From positions 28,875,252 to 28,933,251 of the forward strand of contig CM055113.1 of NCBI GenBank assembly GCA_029204225.1: a DNA stretch of 58,000 bases. Direction: 5' to 3'. Position numbers and translations under genes: made by a program. Below are positions 10,651 through 21,060 of the stretch, piece after piece. The notes beneath the pieces were generated by a model, which was given only the letters and a program-made list of their open reading frames with translations, was not told where the DNA came from and did not search any database. Within the stretch, counting starts at the first letter, position 1. Each line of letters begins with the position of its first letter. The stretch comes from Diphasiastrum complanatum. Lineage: Eukaryota; Streptophyta; Lycopodiopsida; Lycopodiales; Lycopodiaceae.

Positions 10651-11064
10651 AGTGTGCAATCAAACGATAAATCCTTCGGCTCAGGGAGCCTTGATACTTG
10701 TGCGGAACTGAACAAATCTGGAGCTCAGGGAGCTCAACACAAAGTGCATCAAGGACAAATCAGGAGCTCAAAGGAGTTCCAAAGTCGAAAGTCAGAAGCG
10801 ACAGGGGCGAACATTTCAAAGAAAGGCCTCTGTCACCAGTTAATAAGGTTCTCGGGTTCTACGAAAGCGATATCAAATCTACGCTTTTCCCAGACAAAGA
10901 TATATTTTCAAGTTATGTAATTTTTCAGTACAAAGAGCTGAGCCTCCGACTTGTGGTGTGCCAGCTTCAATGTTAATAAAAAGTGGCCAGTAAATTGAGT
11001 ACTGTGCCAAGTAGCTTAAATGTATAGTTATTTTAATTGGGAGACACCTTTACTTTAATCTGAC

Positions 11065-11103
11065 ATCTGATGAGGACATCAGATTTTATAAAGGTGGGGT
11101 GGA
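11065..11103 (+). other. Pre-PPT hairpin and PPT of E2
   Basis: Stem ATCTGATG (11065-11072) / CATCAGAT (11077-11084), loop AGGA. The purine tract follows and abuts the 3' LTR at 11104. Confidence 0.85.
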
Positions 11104-12243
11104 TGTTGTAAAGCTACCTTTACAAGCTTTACTTCCGGCGCCATCGGCGCCAGCTATGTCCCCGGCGCCAGCAGCGCCCCTGCTGCTCCCGGCGCCACTG
11201 TGACCAGAATCCAGCCGGCGCCAAGTTCCTATGGCTGAAAATCTTTGATCGGTTCTAGCGAAGTCCAGAGAGCTCAGATCGATGTGCAATCACCTCACAC
11301 GATCTAGGCATGATTAAAGGAAGCCTGGGGATCAATAAAATCTAGAGAGAGAAAATGACTTTCTAGAAAGAGAAAATCCTAGAGAGAGAAAAATGTGCTT
11401 TACCAGCTTGGGTAGAGTGCTTGGTATGAGGGGGGGTGCCGAATCACACCAATACTATAGGGGAGTGCGGGTTGCGACTCAGGGCGAGCTCCAACCAAGT
11501 CTCAGCCTCCCTTGCTGGAATGTTGTCATGGCTCTCGCCTTGGCATGCTAGCGCCCCGGAGACTAGGGTCGGTCACACACTTGAAATGTAACCTTCTCAG
11601 ATTTATCAATAAAGTGAGATTTTCCTCAAACTGACTCTGATTACCTTCTGGGTTTCAGTGTTCGGTAAAAGCGCCAGTTGTAAGGCCGCTTTCAAAATTT
11701 TTAACTTGGCACATAGCTGAGGGTCGTATCTCTGGACGCCAACGTTATGCCGTCGGGACCATTCGGTCCGTGGCGCCAGCGGTATGCTGTCGGGACCATT
11801 TGGTCCAGGAACTGGTTGTTTAACCTGTCGGCTGAGTTGGATGGCTTGCTTGGGTGGATGTTACCTGTTTATGGCTGTCCAGTCTGGCGAGGCGCCAGGT
11901 TGGCTTCCAGCGCTCGTGACGAAGCTTTCAGTTGGTTAAGTCTGATGTAAGTCAGACCGCTTGCTTGGAATGGATGTTACTCGTTTGTAACGAAGCTTCG
12001 AGTTGGTTAAGTTTGATGTATGTCGGGCGGCTTGCTTGGAGGGAAGTCACCCACATCGGGACCCCCGATCTGGCATGGCGCCGGGTTGGATCTCAATGTT
12101 GGTCCTCGGAACTTCAAGTTGGTTAAGTCTGATCGTTGTTGGCGAGTTGGCTGCTTGTATGTCAAGTGGGTTCGGATGGCAAAAGTTGAAGGCTGGGAAG
12201 CTAAGTCGTGGTTCTCGGCTCCCTTTGGGATGCCTGCGCTACA
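11104..12243 (+). repeat. 3' LTR of E2 (1140 bp, internally deleted)
   Basis: Family LTR with about 80 bp missing at 11820, where GGTTGTTT joins AACCTGTCGG directly. The GGCGCC tract is also shortened relative to the 5' LTR. Confidence 0.9.
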
Positions 12244-12587
12244 CATAGGAACTTGGCGCCGACTGGATTCTGGTCACAGTGGCGCCGGAAGCTGCGCCGG
12301 CGCCGTTGGCGCCAGGAGCAGCAGGGTTGCTGCTGGCGCCAGGGACATAGCTGGCGCCGGGGACATAGCTGCCGCCGATGGCGCCGGATGTAAAGCTTGT
12401 AAAGGTAGCTTTACAACATCCACCCCACCTTTATAAAATCTGATGTTCTCATCAGATGTCAGATTAAAGTAAAGGTGTCTCCCAATTAAAATAACTATAC
12501 ATTTAAGCTACTTGGCACAGTACTCAATTTACTGGCCACTTTTTATTAACATTGCAGCTGGCACACCACAAGTCGGAGGCTCAGCTA
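12244..12587 (-). mobile_element. Reverse LARD fragment (LTR start, PPT, internal end)
   Basis: 12244-12415 is the 5'-most LTR part in reverse and ends CTTTACAACA. 12416-12587 is the reverse PPT, hairpin and internal 3' end, cut at GGAGGCTCAGCT. The rest of this element is not in the window. The GGCGCC tract carries an extra GGGGACATAGCT-type repeat. Confidence 0.85.
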
Positions 12588-14171
12588 AATTAGAAAAGTC
12601 CCAATCCCTAGGACATATCACTTGAAGAAAGAGAGGGATACATTAAACATAGGTATGCATAAGATCACTGGAACTCCATTTCATATTGAGGAGGTGTATG
12701 AAGTTGATGAAAGATCGATATTCTATAATTCATCAAACAATTTATTTGTTGATCTAAATAACTTACTGAGATACATCGTCACATTCTATGATATGACCTA
12801 TAAAAAGGTGAATGGCAAAATAATCATAGTACTTAAGTTAGATGAGTCGGAAATTGTGAAAGGGCAGAAGATGGAAAGGGTTAGTATAACTTTCATGAAT
12901 GGTGCCCTATCACAAACAAAAAACCAAGAAGATTTCAAATTCAGTGTCCAGTCAAAAAATGATATATGGTAGTTGGCAGCGTTTCAGGTAACTAGCCTCA
13001 TTATTACATTACATTCATTGAATAGTATTAATACATTGTAAAATAAGTCTAATTAATTCTTTGGACAGGTGCTAAAAGAGGATCATGATATATTATCATG
13101 GATATTCTCAAGGACATCTTATCCTAGGATCCTGAAGGACCATATGGATGGAGGACTTCTCAATGTTCCAGGAGTTGGAGACTTCAATGTTGAATGGCAC
13201 TTAGCAGGTGATTTGAAAACATTGAAATGTATGTATAATGTCTCTCGTGGTGCTAGATCAAAACACCCGTGTTTGTACTGCATGAAAATGGCAAAAGATG
13301 TAACTAGGAGTACAGGAATTACTAGAGAATATGCAGATCCAAACCGGAAGCCTATGTTGCCTATCCCCTTAAAAAATGTGCATGTTTGCACTCTTCATGC
13401 AGAATTTAGATTAATAGAAAAGATCATTTATCTTCATATAGTTTTTGCTTGGAATACTAAGTCAGCATCATTAGCAAAGGAAGCTATCTCTCAATTAAAA
13501 GATGTTTTATCAAATGCAGGACTCCATAAAGGACATGTCAAAATTCAAAAAGATGAAAAGCTTTTAGGAAAGAATGGGAACATGCCAACTAAGCCAAGCA
13601 TAGGAGGAGCAAAAGCACGTCGTTTTCTATCAAATCATACTGGTAAGGCTTCTAATATTCAACACTCAGTCTGGACAGATATTATTGCTGCCACTCAGGA
13701 CTTCAAGAAAGATGACAAAACTAGAGTACTAAAAGTTGATGTATGGAAAAAGCTTGATAGTATGATTGCTATTCTAAGAAAAGAAAAATACTCTGATATT
13801 GATAAGAAAGCTGTCCAAAGGACTTGTGTCGAGTTTGTTAATGCAATATCAAAAGCATGGGGAGAAGATCACATCACTCATTACATGGTTAGTATAAAAT
13901 TTTCAAACTGCTTTCAAATTTTCATATATATTTAGATCCAAACATAAGACTAACATTATGATTTTGACATATGCAGCACATACTAAGAGATCATACAACA
14001 TTTTTTGCAAATACATATGGAAGCTTGAGTGTATGGTCATCACAAGGGATGGAGAAGTCACACTGGCAAGCACGAGCAGCATTTCATCGAAATACACAAC
14101 ATGGAGGAACCAATGAAAAACAAAACTACATTTGTCAATTTTTTCAGTGGTTCTACCGCAGAGAGATTTGA
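12588..14171 (+). pseudogene. Gene T: transposase-like D-D-E protein, 5'-truncated, one in-frame stop
   Basis: Three exons join in frame: 12588-12987, 13069-13887 and 13977-14171, with GT-AG introns of 81 and 89 bp. The one interruption is TAG at 12970-12972 inside NDIW-LAAFQ. Candidate catalytic residues are D in KLDESE (12841), D in AGDLK (13210) and E in QGMEKSH (14052). The motif KHPCLYC (cysteines at 13270 and 13279) lies after the second D, and LHAEFRLIEK after that. This order resembles, from memory, a poorly described eukaryotic transposase-like group common in cnidarian genomes; a structure search is needed. The 5' part is lost at the LARD junction, and an N-terminal counterpart lies at 20022-20795. 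It is convergent with gene A, 195 bp away. Confidence 0.6.
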
Positions 14172-14366
14172 CATATAACAAAGTCCACATAATACAACAA
14201 GTTTAGAAAAGCATGCAAGTTCATACATGAAGAGAAAATTAGATCATTGATGAGTAGAAGATCATCATGACATGTTCAGAATTGCTTTGCAAATTCATTG
14301 AACAAGAGAGGAGAAATACTCAATGTAAATGTATTGATTGTATTATACCAAAATACAAAGTGTCAA

Positions 14367-15558
14367 CTATTCATCATCAGATCTTGTATCAGATTCTATG
14401 GTAGTATTGTCATGAAGAAATTCTCTACTAGCATATGCATCTAATAGATGTGCATTATCCTTATTTTCACTAAGCTCAATATAAGTGGAATACAATAAAT
14501 AATGGGAGCTTTTTAAAGGAACATTTCCATCAGTAAAGCCTAAAATGTTCAAAACATAAGATCTTTTGACAAAAATGATCTTATTTGTCTTAACAAATTT
14601 ATGTCCTCCTAGATAAAATGATATGGCTTTAACTGCCATTATAATACTCTCCCCGACTAGGCACAACTTGGAATGAGCAATACAGATCTCATTCTTCAGA
14701 AAATGCCTAAGATAGTGGCCCATTCCAATGTCCCTCTGGAACGAGGATGCGTATTGTCTGAAACCACCTCATCTCGCAGCAAAATCATCTATTATGAGAG
14801 CAGCCTGCAATAGGAAATGTCTTAGCAAAAACACATTCAGTGATTGAAAACTTTCAAATGCAAGGAGGATTAAACACTTACACATTCTTCATCATCAACA
14901 GCAACCAGATCAAGATGATCAATATAATGACCACGTACTGAAGTGGAATCATTAGTGAAGTGCATTAATGATGGACGAGGGAAGCCCATCTGGGATTGAA
15001 ATGTTGTGAATTCTTCATCGGATGGTCTGCCTCACCCATCCTCAGCTATATTTGATAAAGTCTTATTCATGCATTCTTCATCAGTCATAAGACCCTCCTC
15101 ATCATCAAAATCAATACCAGCAACAAGGTCATCTGTCTCAAAATCAATAAAGTCGGAGAATTCAAAAAATGTGTCGGATAATAAACATAGAACCTCGTCC
15201 TCACAATAGTCAAAAATTTACATAAATCAGCAGTAGTAAAATATACATTGTCATTAATATAATATACAGGCAAATTGAAAAGACATTTCAAATTCTCCAT
15301 AGATTTGGATTTATCATTAGATGTATTTTGGCCAATGAAAGAATCCCGGAGAACATCAGAGAAAATAGGCTTGCTAAGTATATCTCTGAATCTAACATAA
15401 TGTTCATAAAATACGTCAGAATTTGGTTGTGCAGTCTTGAAAACATGTAGATATGGCCTGAATAGACTGTGGAAGTAGTCTAGGTTTTCAGTAATCCCAA
15501 ATTCACTCAGAAATGAACTCAAGTCTGATTCTCGTGAGGATGATGAGGAGGAGGCCAT
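14367..15558 (-). pseudogene. Gene A: unknown acidic protein, partner of the H3-like gene
   Basis: Start chosen at ATG 15558-15556 (MASSSSSSRESD), inside a longer open frame. Exon 1 runs 15558-14882, the intron is 14881-14805 (GTAAGT...GCAG) and exon 2 is 14804-14367, ending SDDE. Damage: one base is missing near 15215 relative to the copy at 4724 (LCKF / FDYCEDE), and there are TGA stops at 15034-15032 and 14771-14769, both in contexts that suggest CGA to TGA decay. The N-terminal half is mixed helical-looking (SDLSSFLSEFGITENLDYFH). The middle and end are rich in D/E with repeated DDEE(C) blocks. I do not recognise the family. Its head-to-head promoter with gene B, kept in two copies, suggests co-expression. 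Confidence 0.6.
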
Positions 15559-16255
15559 GGCAGTAATGTGAATATTGCACTTGTGCGCGCAGAGTAGGTA
15601 TAGTTGCAAGCAAACGGACAGCAATGAGCACGCACAAAAGCAATATGTCGTGAATTTTGAGAATGAAAAATGTAAAAAATTATTCGATTTTTGTGCCATT
15701 TATACTAAATTTTTGCACGTGTGGTCAACGGACTTAGGACACGTGTCTATTTTCAATTGGACAACAGGACACGTGTCGCATGTTCATTCAATTGCTCATA
15801 AACACATGTCGCTCTCACATTCGATCGTACAAATCCCACACGTGAATGTGACAAGGTGACATGCGTCACTCTTGCATTTGTCCATACAACTCCCACACGT
15901 GTGACAGGACATTCTTTCGCACGTGCGAACCCCGATATAAAATCACAAATTTTGATGAATTTTTTTCACTTTTTTTTTTTGCTCCGCATATCGCATTTGT
16001 GCGCGCCCTTCACAATCGAAATTCCTCCTACTGCCTTTCATGCGCACAGGTTCGATACGTCTGCCTACGTATCACCCCATATCGCACTTGTGCATCTTTT
16101 CTCAAATCTAATCGTTCTCTTTGATATTCGACTCGCACAGGTCCGATATACTGTACATTCTGTCCGTACATAGCGGTCCTCTACAAGTTCTTTATCATCC
16201 CTCCCTTCTCATCCTAACCTTCGCGCACAAGTCCGCTATCACATAGTACACGCGC
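15559..16255. promoter_or_regulatory. Bidirectional promoter between genes A and B
   Basis: 697 bp between two divergent starts. Near gene A there are many ACGTG words (GCACGTGTGG, GACACGTGTCT, GACACGTGTCGC, CACACGTGAAT, CACACGTGTGA, GCACGTGCGA; about 15713-15930). Near gene B there are CGATA/ATATCG plus TGTGCGC words (about 15985-16160). A T11 run lies near 15970. The layout repeats that of 4266-4720. Histone genes are often paired head-to-head, which fits but does not prove co-regulation. Confidence 0.6.
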
Positions 16256-18009
16256 ATGGATAGGAGAAAGCAGACAAGGAGGGACTTCTTCTCTCCTGAC
16301 TCATCCTCATCTCCTGCGGTTGTCATCAAACCACCTGCTAGACCTAGAACGCGCAACCGCAACAGGTGGCTCTCTGAGATACGCAAGTATCATAGGTCAA
16401 CAGCTCTGTTGATCCCAAGAGCTCCATTCTACCATGCTGTCTGGAACATAACAAGAAATGATCTCAAACAGCATGTTAGATTGACACTGAGTGCTCTTCA
16501 GTGTCTTCAGGAGGCTGCTGAAGATTATATTAGCCTTTTTTTTTAGGATTCTTTTTTGCTTGCCATCCATACCAAGAGGGTTACCATAATGTCCAAGGAT
16601 TTTCAGCTTCTGATGAGAATGAGGGATAGGTACTGTAGGTTACATGTATCTCAGCCTGCTGCTCCTAGACCAACTCGTTTAGGTAGGACTAATCTTCCTA
16701 CAAAGCATCCTAGGAAGCAGACAACCCCCAAGCGTGCTCCTAAGAAAGTGAAGCCTAACCCTTCAGATTCTGTGAAGCCTATCCCAGAATCCATTGTAGA
16801 TAACGCTGCTGTTGATAATGTTGTAAATATAGCTACCTCTGTTTTGGATACTCCTATAATTGTTGTAGATACTACACATCCATCTCCTCCTCTTCCTCCC
16901 AATTTTTATGCATATATAGATTCGGATGATTATCTTAAATTTGAGAAAGACATATCGGATGCTATAGATACAATTGGTACTCCTCTTTGTTTTAGACTAG
17001 ATGAACTTGATTTTAGTATTAATTTTAGAGTTCTAGATTGCCTGGATCTCAAAGACAGACGGGCTTCTATCAGTGATCCTGTGATAGAGTCCGGGCTTAC
17101 ACTCTTGCAATATGACATTGCAAGAGATTTATCAAATGAGTTGCTGGTGCAGAGTAACTTTCCCCTTTAGGCCTTCAAGGAGAACAATGACACATTGTCA
17201 TAGTGTCTGACAAGTGGATTCATACCAGCAACAAAGTATCTGCTCATACCTTATCATACGAAGTAAGTTATTTCAAATGCTTCTTGTTGTTTTATGCATT
17301 AACATTGACATTGTCAATGAAAATAGTTCTCAGAATTGCAACTAAAAAAATTTCAATCCTATTTTGTAGTGACCACTCGAGTTTAAACCTGATCTCTATT
17401 AAGAGATCTGTAAATAATATTATTAAATGTTTTTGTGTCAAGATGAATTCGACGAGAAATACGCATAAGGATGTAGATATATTCATTCCATATTAAGTAA
17501 ATATATTCCTACAGACATTTCCCATTCCGTGGACTGGCAGATCATCAGCTTGGAGGTAAAATCTGTCTTTCTTTATAGCATTTTGAAATCAGTATTCTAA
17601 TGAAATATTTTCAATCTAATTCATTCTGTTTCATAATTGATTTCTTGTGTGTTGAATTATTTTGCAGTCACCCCATCAAAATGATTCATTCGGCTGTGGG
17701 TGGTATACGTTGTACAATGCCAAGTTGTTTTTTGAGTGGTTCAACCTTCAACAAGATGTTGATATTTCTAAGGTAATAAATTCTGTTTATTCTTATTTTG
17801 GAATCATGATTAGTTTTCTATTATGGTGATGTTATTGGCCATTACTAATACATGAATGTTCTATTTTGTAGTTTACACTTTCTGAGTACACATCAAGCCA
17901 GGTGTACAGATTTAGACAAGAAATTATCCTGAGTATATTGGCTAGGGAAAGGCTTCAGCCTCCCGTTATTGATGATGGTGCAAAGGATGACGTAGTTGTA
18001 CTAAATTAA
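16256..18009 (+). pseudogene. Gene B: histone H3 (CenH3-like) fold fused to Ulp1/C48-like protease
   Basis: Exon 1 (16256-17262) has TAG codons at 16544, 17168 and 17201 and no other stop. Residues 1-35 form a tail starting MDRRKQTRR. Residues ~38-130 are a full H3 histone fold: EIRKY (41-45), ST-LLIP, LQEAAEDY (84-91), the F-stop-DS position where H3 has FEDS, then AIHTKRVTIM and KDFQL. LLIP, EDY, KDF and a loop 1 one residue longer than H3 by my count lean to CenH3. A basic/proline-rich linker follows, then a protease-like region: SDPVIESGLTLLQ, YLLIPYHT, H at 17374, VDWQIISLE (17515-17555), QNDSFGCG (Gln 17677, Cys 17695; exon 17668-17772) and a last exon 17872-18009 ending DDVVVLN. Family features of Ulp1 include HW-L, D and Q-x5-C; here W after H reads S, the Asp may be lost, and one donor near 17497 is damaged. 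Probably inactive here. Confidence 0.72.
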
Positions 18010-18332
18010 GATAAAAAATATATAGATAGCATAGAACAAAAATACATGTATAGACTTCATAGAAAAAATTACATTGATATATCAAATGCTGCTCCAGTTT
18101 ATGAATTTGGGAGCACAAAATACATGTATAGATGCCCAACTTGGGCTTTCATTTATTGAATGAAAGGGTGTATACACAGATTTTTACTAAAGTTTATTTG
18201 AAACTATTGTTCTCCCACAATGGTGATTGTTGTAGGTAGATCTTTGCAGCACGTTATCAGCTCCTGTCTTTTTCACATCTGTGACATGGCAAATATTAGT
18301 AAATGTGCAATTGTAAATGATGAAATTTTCTA
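18010..18332. other. AT-rich spacer between genes B and C
   Basis: No reading frame of note. ACATGTATAGA appears twice (about 18042 and 18122). The two genes converge here, so this probably holds both 3' ends. Confidence 0.5.
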
Positions 18333-19568
18333 TTATTTTGTTCTATTTTGAAATGGCAATAAACATAAAGTACTTACGAGTCTTCCGTTGATGATAAATT
18401 TGAAATATGTTGGTAGATTGGTTTGTAATAGCATGAGCTCTGTTATGATAAAATCAAGCTTCCAGTGCTCTTTCACCTCAATCATAGTCAAATATTCCTC
18501 ATTGTAGATAATGCTTATCTCCATTCGGTTTGTCTGACCATTTAGTTCAAAGTCTTGATCTAGTGGTAGCCATGTACCTTCAATTTTCTTGTATCTCTGG
18601 TAGCTAAATGTGAGACTGAGCATTTGCTTTTTGATATGATAACGAAAGATCATTGAGGACTTTTAAATCTTGCACTCTATTTGTTACTATCCCGGCCTTG
18701 ATCCATGAGATCTGACAAAGTCTCATCTGTTAAATCCTTGCAAACAAATAAAGTTGGTGTCCTACGAACACTAGCACTCGAGAAAAAATCAACAAATGTA
18801 TGCAATGAGATAAACCAACTTAGGTGAACAATTTTCGAGCCTGTGCTTATCTTCATAGCATTTTTAATATCAATGAGTAGCTTACATCTCAAGGATTCAG
18901 AAACAATGCTGTCAAAAGTAGGCCACTCATCACTTTGAAAACTAGGCAATGGAATTGCTTTGAGCTTGCCAAAACCTCCATCTATTTGTGGCGTATATAA
19001 AGATTCGTAAAAATAGATACCACAATCTGCAAGTTCCTTTGGACTTCTTCCTTTGTATTGTAGCTTTCCAACATCAGAGTGAATCACGTCTAATATTCCT
19101 GCAAGTGATTGTGCGGGCTCCCATTCACTTATGCATGATGGATATAAATCTGAAAGAAAAAAACAAAGTTGAAGCATTTAAATCATAATCTAAAGAGCAT
19201 CAATAAAGGAAATCATCGATAATTGCTGTAGAGTGCATATGTTTTGATATACTTACAATTACATTTTTTATGATCATGAGGATTGATATCATTTCTGAAT
19301 GCATATATACATGTTGCACTAAGACTTCTGATATCAATTGACCTTCCAGGGTAGTCTTAAACTCCAAAATTTTTGCTTTCCAATAAGATTTGTAAGTCAT
19401 TTTTGCTCTTTTCTTTTGTCGAAAATTGCCCTTTGATGATGGATGCAGCAATACCCATGAGTTCTTCGTATATTTTGTTGGCTTCCAGTTATCAACTTCA
19501 GCTTTCTCATTGTAAAGAATCACATAATCGATTGTAGATCTGGGTCTCCTTGCCATTGCTATTTTCAA
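18333..19568 (-). pseudogene. Gene C: unknown multi-exon protein, decayed
   Basis: Coding blocks on the minus strand: 19568-19257 (start MKIAMARRPRSTIDYV; the second Met may be used), 19149-18677 and about 18653-18377. A GTAAGT donor follows 19257 and a TTTCAG acceptor precedes 19149. Joining in phase needs a frame correction near 19290, after which NPHDHKKCN runs into YLYPSCISEWEPAQ. Block 2 ends at a stop and block 3 is a separate frame (KKIEGTWLPLDQDF...). Mixed composition, no membrane segment and no motif that I can name. It is the third unrecognised gene of the cluster. Confidence 0.45.
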
Positions 19569-20021
19569 AGCTTGGATGCCAAAAATCTCTCTAATATGTT
19601 ACTTAATTTTAATTTTTTGTATCACATTTAATCTAATGTGAATGCCAACATAGTCATTGTTACTGCGTATACCATATTTTATGTAACTATACATACTATA
19701 TTTCTATAACTGTAACTAGTATAGTTAGAAAATTTCATTATACTAACCAGCAGAGTAAAGTAAATTTAACTTGAGATATTGACGTCGGGCAGATTAGCAC
19801 ATGTCAGGCAGAAAGAAGAAACCAATGGGATACGTCCATGCTGCCCAGACACAAATTTCACAGTTTTCTATATTGCATTTTTATTTTTTAGTTAATTTGA
19901 ACTACGTTACATAGATTTCAAATCTGTGCATTTTGATTGGGCCCGGTGACAGTCGAAACTAAAAAAATAAATAAAAGTATCTTTACAAAGGGTCTTTTTG
20001 ATACTGAGAACTCCTCTAATG
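19569..20021. other. AT-rich spacer with a 35-bp repeat at its right end
   Basis: No coding signal. The last 35 bases (19987-20021, AAAGGGTCTTTTTG...CTCTAATG) recur with two mismatches at 21295-21329. Both copies end at a junction with unrelated sequence. Confidence 0.6.
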
Positions 20022-20795
20022 CTTCAAGTGATAGGACCTAGGGATAGGGACTTTTCTAATTCGAACTTGCTTTAAAGCATCCCTTACAAGTTCAAATATT
20101 GTTAAATATGCTTCTCTGCTAATACCAGCAAAATCATAGGCACCCTAAACTATAGTTTTATCTAAAAAAATTTGAATGTGTAGCTATAGCATCAAAGACT
20201 CTACAATTTTGGACTTTACATTGGAACTCTTCTAATTCAATAGCCTCCTTTTGAAAGGGTTTGAATATCCTTGCAACTTTGCCGCTTTCGCTTCTTACTC
20301 CTAGTCTCCTTCTTCTTAGCCTCTTCCACATCCATCAGTAATTGCAAGTATTTCATATGCATAGATTGTAAGATTGATTGCATTCGATCTAGTTTTGATT
20401 TAATATCAAACATTGTCTTCTGTAATGATTCATTATTTATTTTAAGTTGTTCATTTTTCTCTAAAGTCTTTTGGACATGACAATCTCTTTTTTGATAAAA
20501 AGAGGATATGCGTATCAACTCACATTCTAAAAAGTGAATTTTTTTCATACAAAACTGATTTCCATAGTTTTGCAACTCACAATATCCTAATAATCCAATA
20601 TGCCCATTGCATATCCATGTTACTAGATTAGTTATTGAAGAGAATGTGGGATGAGTCAATGTGCTAGGATCTTGAGGATACAATTATCCGTCAGTCCACA
20701 AATCCAGGTTCTTTTTTCCTTCTGCCCTATAACGAGAACGATCAGTAGCAGATATTGGAACTCCTTTGCCTCCTCGTCTCTATATCCAAATGTAG
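20022..20795 (-). pseudogene. Gene N: N-terminal half of a T-like gene, frame-shifted
   Basis: Successive minus-strand frames give GGKGVPISATDRSRYR, then (after a TAA near 20685) LYPQDPSTLTHPTF onward, a coiled-coil-like charged segment (KNEQLKINNESLQK, KSKLDRMQSILQ), a basic patch KKKETRSKKRKRQ, then shifted frames PFQKEAIELEEFQ and AYLTIFELVRDALKQ, ending VRIRKVPIPRSYHLK at 20022. The last 40 bases match the first 40 of gene T (12588-12627) in inverted orientation with three mismatches, and the translation runs on naturally into gene T. Likely role: the DNA-binding and coiled-coil front end of the same transposase-like protein (inference). Confidence 0.55.
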
Positions 20796-20917
20796 ATGAT
20801 ACAATGTCGTCATCAGATTAAACAAGATAAAACAAATAAGTACAAAACAAAACAATACAAAATAAAACAAAGTACTTATCTTTAATTATATTATATACTC
20901 TGTTTAATTCAAATTTA

Positions 20918-21060
20918 AAGATGGCACTCATATTTTCATTCTGATGTGGAGATGGTGTCCATATTTGGAGATGGCGCTCATATTCTCAGTCCAATGTGAA
21001 GATGGCGTCCGTATTTAAAGATGGCGCTCAAATTTTCATTCCAGTGGAGGGATGCTTTTT
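20918..21060 (+). repeat. Minisatellite, about 50-bp period
   Basis: About three units beginning near 20918, 20969 and 21019, each with GATGGCGCTCATATT-like and GATGGCGTCC-like halves. Confidence 0.7.

Larger units (their letters stand above)
6050..12243 (+). mobile_element. LARD E2, with solo LTR in its 5' LTR
   Basis: 5' LTR 6050-6897 plus 8120-8514, primer-binding site at 8517, internal region to 11103, 3' LTR 11104-12243. It has a single-unit leader and the 252-bp internal duplication. No coding capacity. Flanks GGCGC (6045-6049) and CATAG (12244-12248) differ, and both flanks are reverse LARD LTR sequence that overlaps by about 75-85 bp, so E2 is probably a recombinant of two insertions rather than one simple insertion. 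Confidence 0.85.

Noticed and set aside
12588-20061. Terminal inverted repeats of a DNA transposon
   Set aside because: The 40-bp inverted match is part of coding sequence in both places and coding continues beyond it at 20 kb, so an inversion or paralogy explanation is preferred; no TSD was found.
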